Source: Carallia brachiata (lineage: Eukaryota > Streptophyta > Magnoliopsida > Malpighiales > Rhizophoraceae). Taken from it: 64,000 bases of DNA. Positions 25,318 to 38,500 of the stretch are shown here, in pieces; positions within the stretch are counted from its first letter, which is position 1, and each line of letters opens with the position of its first letter. The stretch spans positions 2,857,057-2,921,056 of the forward strand of contig JADCRB010000053.1 of NCBI GenBank assembly GCA_021464245.1, read 5' to 3'. Made by a program: the position numbers and the translations under genes. A model generated the notes under the pieces. That model saw nothing but the letters and a program-made list of their open reading frames with translations. It did not search any database and was not told the origin of the DNA.

Positions 25318-27419
25318 TTACTTTTGTTTCTCCATGCATTCTATCTGTTCCAACAACTGCACAACTTCTTCCGTATGGGGGCGGAGTCCAGGGTTCGTAT
25401 TTAAGCATTTCAAAGTAATTTGCGATGCTTGCCACAATCCGTCGGATGAATAGTGGCCCTCCATCCTTGCGTCCACAATACTCTTGAGCTGTCCCATATT
25501 TGAGAGACTTGGCTTCAACCGCTCAACAATATTTTTCTGCCCAAATGGTCGCTTAGGATCAACTGCCCTTAAACCTGTTATCATTTGAAGCAGCACCACA
25601 CCAAAGCCATAGCCATCACTCTTCACAGATAAATGACCTGTTTATTATGTTGGAAATGGAATAACAAGTGACATGATTTGTTACATCCCAGCAGCTATCT
25701 TTGTGCTTATTGTCTAAAATATCTGTTAATTTTTTTCCTGGTATTACTAGTTGCAGATTATGGTGAAATAATTAGAGACAGAACACAAGATTTTATGTGA
25801 TTCAGCAGTGTGCTTATGTCCACGGGTCATCCACCTGTGTACTCTTCACTATGAGAAAAGCTGGAAGAAATTAAAAGCTGAATCTATAGAGTTCTCATAA
25901 GTACCTTTAATTTATATACCTATAGTACAATAAAATCCGAAAAGCACACTCTGAATAAGCAGCCTCTACCATAACTCAACCTCATCAACTATTAGCTCAA
26001 AGCCTAATTGACAACATGTTTATACCTTATTATCATAAACAATCCTCAAACTTGATAGTGTTTATAGTAGAAAATTTTGCTTATTTCAATATAAGAAGGA
26101 AAACCTTTGAAAAGGCATGGGAAAACTTTGGTAAACTGACACCTTACTTAGCTGCACAATAGCATAAGAAGAGCATTGACAGCTGGTTAATGAACACTTT
26201 ACTTGGCCTGCTGGATGGAAAACAAATAGATGCATGCTGTTATAGATCTGTTGTAAACAATTATTGTTCAGCTGCAATACATAATATTTTGGCAATGCTC
26301 ATTGTTCTTTCTCCATTTTCCCTTTGTATCCTTTCTACTTTGTAAAGAGGCTATTTTACAACTACTCCAAAGTCCAACCTGTGCCTTTAGGTCATAATTA
26401 AGAAAACAACTCTAGCATTGCATCAAGGCTGGCTATCAGTTTCAACATGGAAACATAGCATCCCAGAATTGATTCACAAAGAACACGACATTCCAGGATT
26501 TTTCACATTTACTATTACCATTCATGTATTCTGGAGGAGCATAACCAAGGGTAACCGTCTGCACATTTGAAAATCCTCCACGATACTCCAGGCTTGCCAA
26601 GCCAAAATCTAATATTTTTGCATTGTAATCCTGACACCATATAAAACAAATTGCTATGGTAGATTCATCATGAAAACAGATGCTTATAAAGACCAAGGAG
26701 CCAATACCATTATCACGTTTCAAACCTCTACTGCTTAAAGCACATTAAGAAATGGAGAAATGGTAGGTTTTTTTGAAATGTGAATTCTTAGAATGATATT
26801 CCAATAACAACTAGTTTATTTTGTTACCTAAAGTGCAAGTCCTTTTATCATCTTTAATGCATCATTTTCTTGGTCTCAATTTTGATATGTGCAAGAAAAA
26901 TTGATGAATATAAAGGAACCTAAGAATCACAGACCTAAAACTTGTCCAATAAAAAATTTCCTTCCTTGTCACTAGGTGCAACAAACTATGAATCTGAAAA
27001 ATTAGCATCACAAAACTACCATTTAACATAGAGAGAAGGCAAATGAAGGATGTGAAAACTAACCCCATCAAGCAGTATATTTGAGACTGTGAAATCTCCA
27101 CAAATTAGGTGCCTTAAATGCAGAAAAGCTAGACCTTTAGCAGCTTGTATGGCTATCTTAAGCCAGACATTCCAAGATAAGGGTCCAATGGCAAGGTTTT
27201 CTGCATAAGCAATCCAAAAATCAATTAGTTATATATAAATATTACCCAATACTTTGTTTAGCTGTTTTTTCAGTATGCCTACCTTCAAAAAGACTATTTT
27301 CCAAGGTACCCTTCTGCATGAATTCATATACAAGAAGTAGCTCTTTATCCTCTCTACAATATCCCAACAGTTTAATGAGATTGGGGGGGTGATAATGCTT
27401 CCAATAAGGTCGCTTCCCA
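25318..27419 (-). pseudogene. Truncated receptor-like cytoplasmic kinase (RLCK VII / PBL-like), N-lobe missing
   Basis: Four exons in gene order: 27283-27419, 27064-27200, 26519-26630, 25318-25637. Together they encode subdomain V onward: [21 protein letters not shown], then [11 protein letters not shown], the DFG motif in ILDFGLASLEY, the activation segment TLGYAPPEYMNG, KSDGYGFGVVLLQMITG and a C-terminal lobe ending ECMEKQK. Introns sit where this family has them. Missing are the glycine loop and ATP-binding lysine; nothing resembling them lies between 27420 and the next gene at 28257. The catalytic loop, normally YRDFKxSN, reads ICGDFTVSN, so the aspartate stays but Arg and Lys are lost. 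A run of seven G at 27382-27389 (C on the coding strand) shifts frame beside the HPN-like motif. Best read as a decaying fragment; an expressed pseudokinase with a displaced first half cannot be excluded. Confidence 0.8.
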
Positions 27420-28256
27420 CTGTATTTCAGTGTAGAAATGAAAAAGAAGTTATCACTAGAATTGACAAAATGAAGAAAATGGAAGGACCCAGATAAGAGT
27501 AGCATACATACCTCACATGAAAGGGTGTAAAGATGCAAGAAAAACTAACAAGCATGTTTTCATTCTTGTCAAAATATTATTCTTGTCATTACCATCTGCA
27601 TGAAGAAATAAACCCTATCTCATTTGACATAATGACCAAACCTCTGTGTGAGAGTTCAAACTCTTACCTCCTCTAAAATTCAGATGTTTATTGGAATTAA
27701 AATCCTATAATTGTAATTTGTTACATTCAGATGGTCAAACCTAAACTTTTGTTTTAATGTCGTTACTCTAGTCAGTTTTTCAATTTAATTATTAATTAAT
27801 GTATCTGTCATGCTACATCATTACAACTTCGAGCATTATCTATTATAGGGTGACCATTGATTTGATCTCAATTGAAACTAGACTGAAACCAAATGGGCTG
27901 TCAACCAAAACTAGATTGGTCAGGCAGTTCCGATTTTCAATTAGAAATCGACAGTTACTTGGTAATTCAACCAGTGGTTACTTGATAGTTTTTTTTTTTT
28001 TCTAAAAATACATATCAATGAGTCATCAAATTGCTGGTTTAAAAAAAAAAAAGAAATATAAAAACCACCAATCAGATCGAAAGTGATTGGAACTATACAC
28101 TACAAGTAAAAATATGTAAAATGGGGACAAATGGTGAGTTAAAAGTAATAGAACTGCATAGGCTTTGATTCCTGTAAACTTTGAAGAAGATATGTAGACA
28201 ACTTAATTAATGTGCATTTTTCTTTCAATCATACATGCACTCCAGACCATCCAAAA
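27420..28256. other. Spacer between kinase fragment and DUF3326 gene
   Basis: Searched for the missing kinase N-lobe: no glycine-loop or VAIK-like motif on the minus strand. It contains a short degenerate 'ggtcaggcagttccgattttc'-type patch (27880-27990) and poly-T/A runs. Confidence 0.5.
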
Positions 28257-31200
28257 TCAAGTCAAGGACGGAGCTAATCCATTAACCGGCACAACAGAAG
28301 CATGTCTAATATTTCCAATTCTGTCTCTTCGAAGAGACTGTGGATCTATTCCGGCCTTATGAGCTGCAATAACGCCGATTGCTTCCCAGTAGTTGGCAAC
28401 TTTCACCTGCAAAAGCAACTCCGTGTAAATAACTTAAAAGAGGCACGATCAGATTCCTAGCGATTTTCAATAAAACAGAGTGATTATATTTGATGTCTTG
28501 TTAGGCATAATTGAGCTCGTTTTTCTGCTTCAACTTCATTTCTACATTCTCTAAAGCAGGGGTTTTGGGAATTCCATATCACATCAAAGTAAATTCAATC
28601 TTGACAGAGAATAAGGTAGTAAGCGTGGCGTATGCTTCTTCTCTTATAATAAACTTAAGCTTGTCCCCAAACCAGAGAATAAGGTAGCAAAACTGCAAAT
28701 GAAAAAACGAAATTTGTGCATTTGAGGGTTCTGGACCACTATTTTAAATTGGAACATGAAAATGTAGGCAGTTCCTACTTTGCTAGGATTCATTCCCAAA
28801 TAGATTACTAGGCATAAATAATATGTTCTGTTCTCATGCATGTGGGCGCATGATCTTTTGTTTTGGTAATTGATCTCATGACTACGGGAAAGTTTTGAAG
28901 CTCGTGTGGAGGCCAACAGAAGCCAATAGCCAAATCTGCATCCGTCCCTTGTTAATCTTGACATAGGTGTCAAACATTACCATAATCAGTAGTGTATCAG
29001 TACTCAAAACAATTTTAGACACCATCCAAATCATTGCATTCCTTCTAATCACCACCAAGGGGAAAAAAAATATAGAAGCCATTAGAGAAAAAAGATTATT
29101 GGAATGATGCCCGTACCGTTTCAATACCAAATTTATCAGGTGTGCCATCAAGAACGGTCTCATTTTCCTCCACAGTAACTATAAGTGGCTGAAAGAGATA
29201 ACAATTGTTGAAATGATAAGGATGTGCAGCTAAATACATACTGTTAGCAGACAAAATTATACACATTGCAAGAGCTTATAAGGTGGATAAGAAGCCACAA
29301 TCCCGCCATTAGTTTTCAACTTTCCAAATGTTAACCATTCTATTATAATGGAATACATCAGGTTTGAAAGTGCCTACCTTGTTTGCTTTTCTTCTTGCAA
29401 AAGCAAGAGCGCCATCACCTCCACAAGCATCTACTGGAAGAATAATGCTATCAACATCGCTTGCTGAAATGCAACCCTCTGCTGTGGACAGTGAATGCTT
29501 CACAAGATATTGTGGTGCTTTACTTAGCCCCGCAAGCACACAGGGCAAGAATGTATATCCTATCTGTCCAAGAAAGAGCAAAAGAAAGCCTTCAATGTGA
29601 CATCATGAATCCACAGCACGCACGCGCGGGAGAGAGAGAGAGAGAGAGAGAGAGCTAACAATGCATCAACCTGCAATGCTCAGATGCAGTGTAACCAGCA
29701 ATGTGGTTTATGGATAGAGGCATGACATTTCTTGTCTAAATAACCATTGTAAAATCATCAGTGTAGCATGTATTTAATTTAATTTGATCATTTCTTTTTT
29801 TCCCCATTGTAGAATGAGACCAATTCTTGCACAGGAAGATTAAGATCCCCAATTTTTCAATAAGGTAGCCTCATTTTACCAGAAAGCCATCATTGCATTC
29901 TCTAGAGATGGTTAGGTGTAAGCTTAATGATCCTCCTAATTGATTTCTCAAGAGTTTTGATGCTTGCCCAAGTCATAAAGTGCACCAAGCACCAAAAGGT
30001 GGATTATTTTCGGTAGTTATACACCTGGCACAGAAAAAAGACCTCTTTTAAAATTTCCAAGTATAATTTTATTCTATCTTGGCCTCACATGAAACCTGAA
30101 TATTTTTCTCTGTTCAAATGCTGCGACATTGCAAAGAATGGATTCATTCTTAAATGCAGGTATCCATGAATAATTATTTTTTAAGTCAACATACCTCCTC
30201 AGCAGCTGATTTTGGGCAAAGAGATTGAGTCAAGGGGAAGGGTAACATGGCAGGAGCATGTGCACAAGGAATCATGAATTCCTTAACTACTAGATGGCTT
30301 ATAATTGCTTCCACTCCTGCCAATACATCTATTCCCTGTAAATGAAGAGAATAAGGTGGAATAACAAAAAGATTTGATGAAACAAGAAAAAAAAAAATGT
30401 AATGTATGATAAATTTATCAAAAAAACAAAAAACTGCTCGTTGCATCAAATTCATATTTCAACTTGATAAATAACAAAGAGCAATTAGTAGCTCACTGAT
30501 ACTTAAGAAATGCAAAACGGCATAATGTCTATGACGTATTCTTCTCTACAGGAGGCAGGGGATGTTTGGGATTGCTGTTGGAAAACGTGTGGGAAGATAA
30601 AGGTAATCTAGCAAACTTGGTTCACCATTCAAAAAAAAAAAAACAAGAAGAAGAAGAAAGGAATGCATTGTGCTGAATTGTAAATTGTTAAAAATGTTTA
30701 AAACACTAAACAAATGTTGGAATTGATCCATACTTAGACATGGCTTTGTAGCAATCATCAACATTAGAAAGCTAATGGTCGGAGGCAACAAAATACAAAA
30801 GACAAAGCTGTCTTCATTAGGCCTCTTAAAGTCATTTTGATGTCCCCATCTGTCAAACAAAGCAACCCCCCCCCCCCGGGCACGCACCTAACAAAGTTCA
30901 TTCCCCAAAAATGTATGCGTGCATGATTATAGACATACCTGACTCAAGGGGCAGTAACTTAGTTTAAAGTGTGATAGCAACCTCGTATGGAATTTGAGAA
31001 AATTATGCGAGAATTGATCTAGAAATGACTCTAGCAGCCTCTCAAATTTTTCCTAATTAAATTTCTTTCACTTTACTTTCTTCAAAACAAGCAACTCTTA
31101 AAAAAACCAGGAAATCATGTTCCTAATCTAGAATTTCAAAGGTTCCACTAAGAAAAAAGCAATCCATGAGAAATGGGAACATCACTAATAATTTTCGTAC

Positions 31201-32441
31201 CATAGCTGGCTATACCAAAAAAACGGTAAATGATAGGTGGACAGCACATGATCAATGGTCCATTGTTTTAATTATCAAGAAAATATCGTGTCATTTCATA
31301 AGTGATCAGTATTTACTTGGAGAATTCAATATTATATGAAGTTGAAAATAAACAAATTGTCAGCATACATTCAATGCAAATTGGGTCTTTCTAAAGAATA
31401 TTTTCAGAAAAATGCATAGTCACGGAATCCATCAATATTCCTCAGTATGTTTCTTATATTTCAAATCAAGTAACTGAGTAATAGCATGGTCACCAAGGAT
31501 CTAAATGTAAAACATTGTTTCCATACCTTTCCAAGGCGATATTCGTCGACATCATCTACGTCATCATCCGGGAACCGTCCAACAACTGCAACAGCATTGA
31601 CTTGAGACCGACTGACCAAAGTGTGCACAGCTCTCAATAGCGAACCAGGATGCTTAATCCTCCCAGTTGATTGCCCCCTTTCAGGATCAACCCACTTTTC
31701 TACCTGTCAAAGAATGAGATATAAGCAATTGCAATCAGCTTTGTTTACTCAAAAACTCCACATTTTTCAATTAATCCACTACATAAACAAAATGGGAAGT
31801 CCGAAAATAAGTTATCTCAAGTAAAAGTGTAGATGCAGACTTGCTATAGAAAAATTATACTTCAGAGATGTGATGCAGCTGTTAATGGCACACAGAAATC
31901 CAGTAGCAGTATGCCTACTCATTGCCAAGTCTCAATTGGATAACAGACACCCAGAGAGTCCAAATCTAAACAACACTTAAGAACGAACTCAATTGTGAAC
32001 AAAGAAAACCTTTACCATTCCTAATGCACAGCCAAAATATTGATCCTTTTATTAGAACAGTATAGTGCCATAAAGAAGTGGCTAGTGGCTCATTGCTATA
32101 AAGAAGTGACTGATGACAATTTCCTAAATTCAACTCTACAAACTCTTCTTGTCAGTCAGACATTAAATAAAATTATGGTACCTGACCTCTAACGGGGTAT
32201 CAGTGACAACATACTCCACAATAGGCAATCCAAGGGAAGCCCTGGTAGCATCAGCCACCTGCAAATGACGGATTCGAAGCTCTTCCTCGATTCCACAGTC
32301 AAGAACCAATCCCACCTACTTCACAGCCCCAAGAACAAGCAGGAACAGTTTCATTAATGTGAAAAAAGCAACTTCTATGATCCGTACAACTAGAAGACCA
32401 AATTCAAGGTGAAAAACGCAAATCACTTAGAGGATCCAAGA

Positions 32442-32482
<41 letters not shown>

Positions 32483-33808
32483 TGTTCTGGTGAACAGGTA
32501 GAAGGGTCCACAGATCTTCTGCAAAACGGTCAAGAGCATAACCTTCAACATACAATACATTAGGCATGGGCCAGTACAACATTGCAGCATTAAGCACCTG
32601 TAAGTTCAAACATATTAATACATTTGCTTTGGGAAAACTAACTTTACAACAAAATTAACAAACAACGCAAAGAAACAAAACAATTTCTAACAAAAAAAAA
32701 GGCTTATTACAGACTTGAGTGAATAAACGCTGGTAATATATTTGTAGTCTTTATCATTAATTATAATCATGCATCAAAAGATTAAAAAAAAAAAATAATA
32801 AGAGAATAATAAAGTAATATGTGGGTCCGTGCTTGTCAAAAATTTTCAAACATTTTGTAATTGGCACCCTTTATTTTATGACAAATATTAAGTGGAATCA
32901 ATACGGTCCTTAGATAGTGAATTCAAAATAATAAAAAACAAATAAATTTTGTAATATGTCATTAAAATATTATATACTCTATTTAGTGTAATTTAAAATA
33001 TAGTTGTACAGATGTATAGTTGAGCTCTTATTCGAAAGCATTAAAAGAAAGAGTAAGTATACATGTATTGGATATTTTTGTCTTAAACAATATTCCAGTT
33101 AAAACTACGACTGATATTTTAAAATAAGATATATAATTTTTAAAACATAAAAAATAATAAGTATTTCAAAAATATCAATTATAATTTTAATCGAAATAGC
33201 ACTCAAGACAAAAACACTTAAAACACTAACTTTTTTTCTAACAAAAAAGACTGCAACAGCTGATTGACAAGAATTTAGCTATAAGTCAGCAGCTGGTGTA
33301 GCAGTTCTCCCAGCATTGGCAGTTGCTGCTGCAAGCAGCCAAATGACCAGAAAGCCCTCACCAGAAAAACAAATAAGTAGAGGATAGAAGGATGGATAAT
33401 ATAGTCATTTTGAAAGTACAGTAGAGAGAGAGAATGAGAGAGAGAGAACGTTACGTTTGGGTGAGTGATGAGGCAATCGACGACGGAAGACAGAGCGCGA
33501 GCAACCGGCAAAGCATCGCCGGCGTATCCGCCGATGGCGGCCCCCACTCCGGTCGGTACTATCATCACGCTTGTGTAGTCCCTCTTCCACTGGATAAAAC
33601 CCCAATTCCGAGAGATATTTTTATTTAAAATAAATCAATTTTTTTTTTTAAAAAAGAGAGAGAAATGAAAGAGAAGTGAAGTTGAACTGACCTTGGTTGA
33701 ACAATGGGGACTGAAGCAGGAAACCCGCGGTCGAGGTCGAGTGGACGGCCGTGATTTCGCTGTCAATGGAAGGAACGAGCGGCCGTGATGGAGCGTCGTC
33801 GCAGCCAT
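28257..33808 (-). CDS. Plastid-targeted DUF3326 protein (function unknown)
   Basis: Nine exons in gene order: 33692-33808, 33455-33589, 32481-32597, 32187-32315, 31527-31703, 30195-30335, 29378-29563, 29117-29188, 28257-28406; all lengths are multiples of three, giving 407 residues with no break. The first exon is a Ser/Arg-rich, acid-poor leader (MAATTLHHGRSFLPL) typical of a chloroplast transit peptide. The mature part has the family's conserved blocks: MIVPTGVGAAIGGYAGDA, AAMLYWPMPNVLYVEGYALD, AVVGRFPDDD, GVEAIISHLVV then IPCAHAPAMLP, GYTFLPCVLAGLSKAP, DACGGDGALAFARRK, TVEENETVLDGTPDKFG. From memory, close relatives occur in cyanobacteria, which fits an endosymbiont origin; no activity is known to me. 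Intron 3 begins inside a (GT)n microsatellite. Start chosen because it is the only upstream ATG giving a transit peptide. Confidence 0.9.
29630..29654. repeat. (GA)n microsatellite in DUF3326 intron
   Basis: About 12 GA units, just after a CG-rich 'gcacgcacgcgcggg' stretch. Intronic (upstream of exon 7 on the minus strand). Confidence 0.85.
32446..32480. repeat. (AC)n microsatellite forming a splice donor on the minus strand
   Basis: About 17 AC units end exactly where exon 3 of the DUF3326 gene ends. On the coding strand the exon reads CAGAACAAG and the intron starts GTGTGTGTGT, so the repeat itself supplies the 5' splice site. Confidence 0.85.
33063..33212. mobile_element. Foldback element, family 2, copy 1
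   Basis: Imperfect hairpin: 'tatttttgtctta' and 'actacgactgatatttt' in the left arm pair with 'aaaatatcaattataatttt' and 'aagacaaaaacac' in the right arm. The same arms recur at 41155-41290. It lies in intron 2 of the DUF3326 gene. No coding capacity. Confidence 0.55.
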
Positions 33809-34014
33809 CGTCTGTCCCCGTAATCCAAATCCAAATGACGGTTAATTTGCTTGTGGCATGTTATTAGGTGTTACCCCTGTCCCCAATCCCATGAGAAAGG
33901 GGAGTTTACGTGAGAATGTGATGGGTCTTTTTTATGGTTGGATTAGATTTTTTTAGAAGTGGCGAGAAAAAAAAAAAGATAAAAGAAATTATAAAGAAAA
34001 AATTTATAAAAAAA

Positions 34015-34453
34015 GGAATTAATATACAAATATAATTTTAATTTTAGTTAAATTAACAAATTTAATATAAATTTTAAAAAATAATAAATTTATCATCAAT
34101 TTTACATATGGTAACAAATCTAATATATTATAAAAAATTTTAAATAGAATTTATTTGTTCGATGGTAGGACACTAACTTTGCATATGGTAACAAATTTAG
34201 CATATTGTAAAATTTTTTAAACAGAATTTATCTGTTTCGATGATATAATACTAATTTATATGATTATTATATTATCGAAACAAACATATTTTTCTAAATA
34301 TGTCATTGAAACTGACAAATTTCATTCATATAAAATTATTACGTACTAGATTTATTACCATATGTAAAATTAGTGTTAGATTTGTTACTTTTTAAAGTTG
34401 GTGTTAAATTTATTATCTTAACTAAAATCTGTGCTAGATTTATATATTAACCC
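34015..34453. mobile_element. MITE-like element, family 1, copy 2
   Basis: The left arm from 'ggaattaatatacaaa' and the right arm (ending 'atatattaaccct') are inverted copies over roughly 130 bases, with shared blocks such as 'ttttacatatggtaa' read from both ends. The core matches 9356-9690. It lies about 200 bp upstream of the DUF3326 start codon. Flanking 34454-35508 is AT-rich with no gene. Confidence 0.6.
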
Positions 34454-35508
34454 TAATAAAATTATTTAGATAAATAAAAAATATGTAAAAAAGAAAGTAA
34501 TTAGAATAAAAATAATGAAAAAAATTGTGAGATAAAAAATTATGAAAAAAATAAGTTATTTAGATATATAAGAAATAAGTAAAAAATAAAATAATAAGAA
34601 AAAAATAATAAAAAATGTTGTGAGATAAAAAATTATTAAAAAAATAAATTATTTAAGTAGATAAAAATTATATGAATAATTAAATGATGAGAAAAAATAA
34701 TATGGTAACAACGACATTTTTAATGAAAAATCAATCCTTTTCCACAAATTTTTTAAAAACTAAATAGGCCATAAATCAGCATGCTAAATGATCATTGCTA
34801 CCTCAGTTTACAAGTTTAAGATTGATATATATACTGTGCGCTTTTTAATGATAAAAAAACACCAACAAAAAAAAAAAGGCACGTGGTTTTTCTGGACAAA
34901 AAATCTACAATTGTTGATGTTGCTCTCTTTTGTGATTTGTTAGTTGTTATAATGGACAAAAAAAAATATATATTTTGTTGTCCATCTGTTTTAGAATCTC
35001 TAAAGCCTATGACACCGTATATTTATAGATATTTTTGCTCCTTGCCTGCTCTCAAGATGAATCGAAAATGAGCTCTACAATTTTATAGAGATTTTTCAAA
35101 TGTAGTTTTGTTGCTTTTTTACTTTATAAAATGAGTCTTATATCTTTATCTTTTTTTTTCTATTTAAGTTCATTTTTGAAGAAGTTTAGTCAAATTGTAA
35201 AATAAAAAATGACTAAACATTTTATTATCCAAAAAAAGTTCATATTCCATCCAAAAATAGATTTAAAATGAAAAAAAAAAAAAAAACATACGACTCATTT
35301 GATAAAACATATATACATTGGGACTCATCTTTCACTGAATTATATTTTATTTCATCTAGAAAAATGGATACAAAGTAAACAGAAGGGACGAACTTTAAAC
35401 TACCACATGGAATTCATATTGCATTGTCCATAATTCTCTGGTTCCAAATTTAACATTTTCCATAACCAATACAATTTTTTTTTTTTTTTTGGTTCATTCA
35501 AACATGGA

Positions 35509-38500
35509 TCAAAGCATGCTGGCAAGAGTCTGGAGATTAAGTGGCCTAATTGTTGAGTTCCCCCCAGCCCATAAGGCCCTGGAGATGAGCTTGTAGGTAT
35601 GCTCTGATGGGTGAAAGTAATCCCAGAACAAGAACCGGTCAGCATTTGGACATATCTTGTAGCCCTCCCTCCCACATTGCAGCAGTCCTCCTAGTGTCCC
35701 ATATCCACAACAAGCATTCGTTACATCCAATAGGTCTGCAACATAGTGTGCCAAAAGTCAATCCACGAATTCCTCCAAGTACGTACATTAGAGGATCCAG
35801 TTGTAGTTAGAATAGTTGGAGGCTTTGCTTTCAATACATTGGCAGGGTTTGAGAATTTGCTTCTATTCTGATCTCTCATCTCTAACGACTAAACTACTAG
35901 TTTTTTTTTTTTTTTTTGGTCCTTAACTCCCCAGTATCTGGAAGGCCCAATTGGGTCAAATTCCGACTAATTCGGTGCGGGGTCCTGAGCAGCCCAGCAA
36001 ACTGGAGTTCACCCCTCTCAGCGAGCATTCTTTCCATCCATAAGGCTTGAATCCGAGACTTTACTTAAGGGGAAAGGAGTCTGCGCCACTCCTACCAACG
36101 CTCGTTGGTCTAAACTACTAGTTTCAATAAATTAGAAAAAAAAAATAAAAGTACTTATTGGACTGCACAAAGCCCAAATTGAGAATTGCCTTTAACTAAT
36201 TATTATTATTATTTTTAATTGGATATACTATTTGACTATCATTTGTCAATTGGATCAACAAATTGGGCCCTCCAGGTTAGGTTGTCGTTCTATACATTGA
36301 CCAAATGCAAGGATCAATGTTCATGAATGCTTGTGCCAGTAATAGTCATGCAACTTATTGTTATAGTATCCAAAAATTGGAAAGCCAAAGTGTTTTTGAA
36401 TTCTAATCAAGATAGGCTTAGTTTGGTTAATCACAAAAAGAGACTTCCAGTAAAATATTGAAGAATCAAATATCAACTCTTGAAATTCATACAAAATATA
36501 AGTTTGAACTTTATTATATGAACACTTTCAATTTAGTGCATTCTAAGTGCAAGACAACATTATACTATCATGACCTTCAATCATGAATGCATATTTGTAG
36601 ATACAATAAGTTGAGTTGGTGAGGTCGTTCTATATGTTCAGAGTCCATGGCTTGATAAACTTAACTAATTAATATGTGACATATTAGTTTTAAGCTCTAG
36701 ATTTTGTCCGTCACTCCAATATTTAACGTAATGGAATTGATAAAATTTATTTGTCTACCATTTACAATATTATTTTTTTAGATTGTTTTCTTAAAATAAG
36801 GATAGAGAATTACCATAGCGCGTAGGATATGCACGAAATCGCAGAACAAGATCATATACTGCACCATAAATACCAACAACGCCAGGGTACTTAACAGGCA
36901 TATTCTTCACCAAGCTTTCCAATCCCCTGTTATACTTCTCGACCATCAAATTCATCCTGTCATAACATTTATCAACCGGTGCACCCGGCAACAGGACCCT
37001 GGCCGGAACACAGCCAACGGGGCCTAGCGAGAGCAAGGCGATTCGCCGTGCCCCCAACTTGTAGAGTTGGCCAACCAGGCTCGTAACTTCTGCTAACATG
37101 GCTTGCACGTATGTATCAGAATCAGGAACCGAAGATGAAGTAATGTCCAGGAGGAAATAGTTGAAGATGTCATTAGAACCGGACTCGAATAGGAAGATGG
37201 AATTTTGGACCAAGTTTTTGTTGATTTGGTTTTGATTCACTATGGTTTGGAATTGCTGTAGTTGGTCCTGGATCGATATGACTCCCTGAGCCATATGTCA
37301 AAAATTGTTAGCAAAAATGAAACAAACGTATAAACCACAGAATTTTGCCATTTTGATTGCGGGCCTCATGACATGCACCGAAAAATCTGCTATGAATTTC
37401 ATTGACGGTGGCGAAATTAGGAATTTATCGCAACGGGAGAGAAAAAAAAATGTGGGGAAAAATTGAGAAGTTCAAAATAAAATTTTAATGGCTTATCTAT
37501 AGGAGTAGCAATACAATAGAGCCAAATTTTAATTTTTAGTGGGAGCTAAATGCTCTCACTGACTTCTACATTGTTACCGATGATTTTTTGATAATTCCTT
37601 TTTCACATGAGACATATTTGATACAAGTTATCAAAAAAATAAATTTCCCGTCTTGTTTTTCTAGTACATTAAGTTGGAATATTCTATTAATATCTCCACG
37701 TCTTTTGTTCGAGTCTTATTTACCATGTTCCCATTTTCTAATATTTCAATCCCCCTTGTAAAGCTGTAATTGAAACTAAAAGGCTCTTGACAACAAGTGA
37801 AGACGCATGACAATTGCGAAATGTAACATGTTAATTGTCAAAAAAAAAAAAAAAATCAGGGTTATGGTATACTCTTTCTATATTCATGTATATGATATAA
37901 TCTTTTTTATTAGAATGTTCAATAGATTTTGAGCTGCACAAGTAGTTACTATATTTTTATGAAATCTACCTTTTTTAAAGGTTAAAACTTGAAACTTCAA
38001 AAATAAATTTTTGAAGTTTTTAACCACTATGGTATTTTTAAGTGACAAAATAAAATGTGACTTGAGAGACATATAATATAAAACTATTTCATATTCAAAT
38101 CAATTAATGAATTAAATATCTTACCCAATCCTGATTTGTTGCTCGCAAAATACCACTACCAGCGCTAGCAAAATTGATTCCGTTAGTTGGATAATCCTTC
38201 CTGCTACCATTCACAACCGCAGTTTGTGCCTCCAGGTAAGGCTTTTGGAACTCAATTCCAAGAAATTGTGCTGCCCATTGACGAACATAGTGAAAATATA
38301 TCATAATTAAAAGTGTATTTAACAGAATATGATGGTTTTTTTTGGTACATATATTTTTTTTTTTGTTTTGGGGGATTTTTTTTTGGTACATATTGAATGT
38401 TGTAAGATTGCTCAAACTAAAAGCTTTTTTTTTTTTGATATATCAGATCAATATTGTTAAGGAAACATCATCGGAAAGAAAGATACAAGTTTCAATACAG

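Noticed and set aside
30546..30887. 113-codon minus-strand frame
   Set aside because: Lies in an intron of the DUF3326 gene, ends in a poly-C run, and has no recognisable motif.
35904..36109. Possible genuine tRNA gene because of A- and B-box-like motifs
   Set aside because: No cloverleaf can be formed, and the poly-A tail and target duplication show a SINE.
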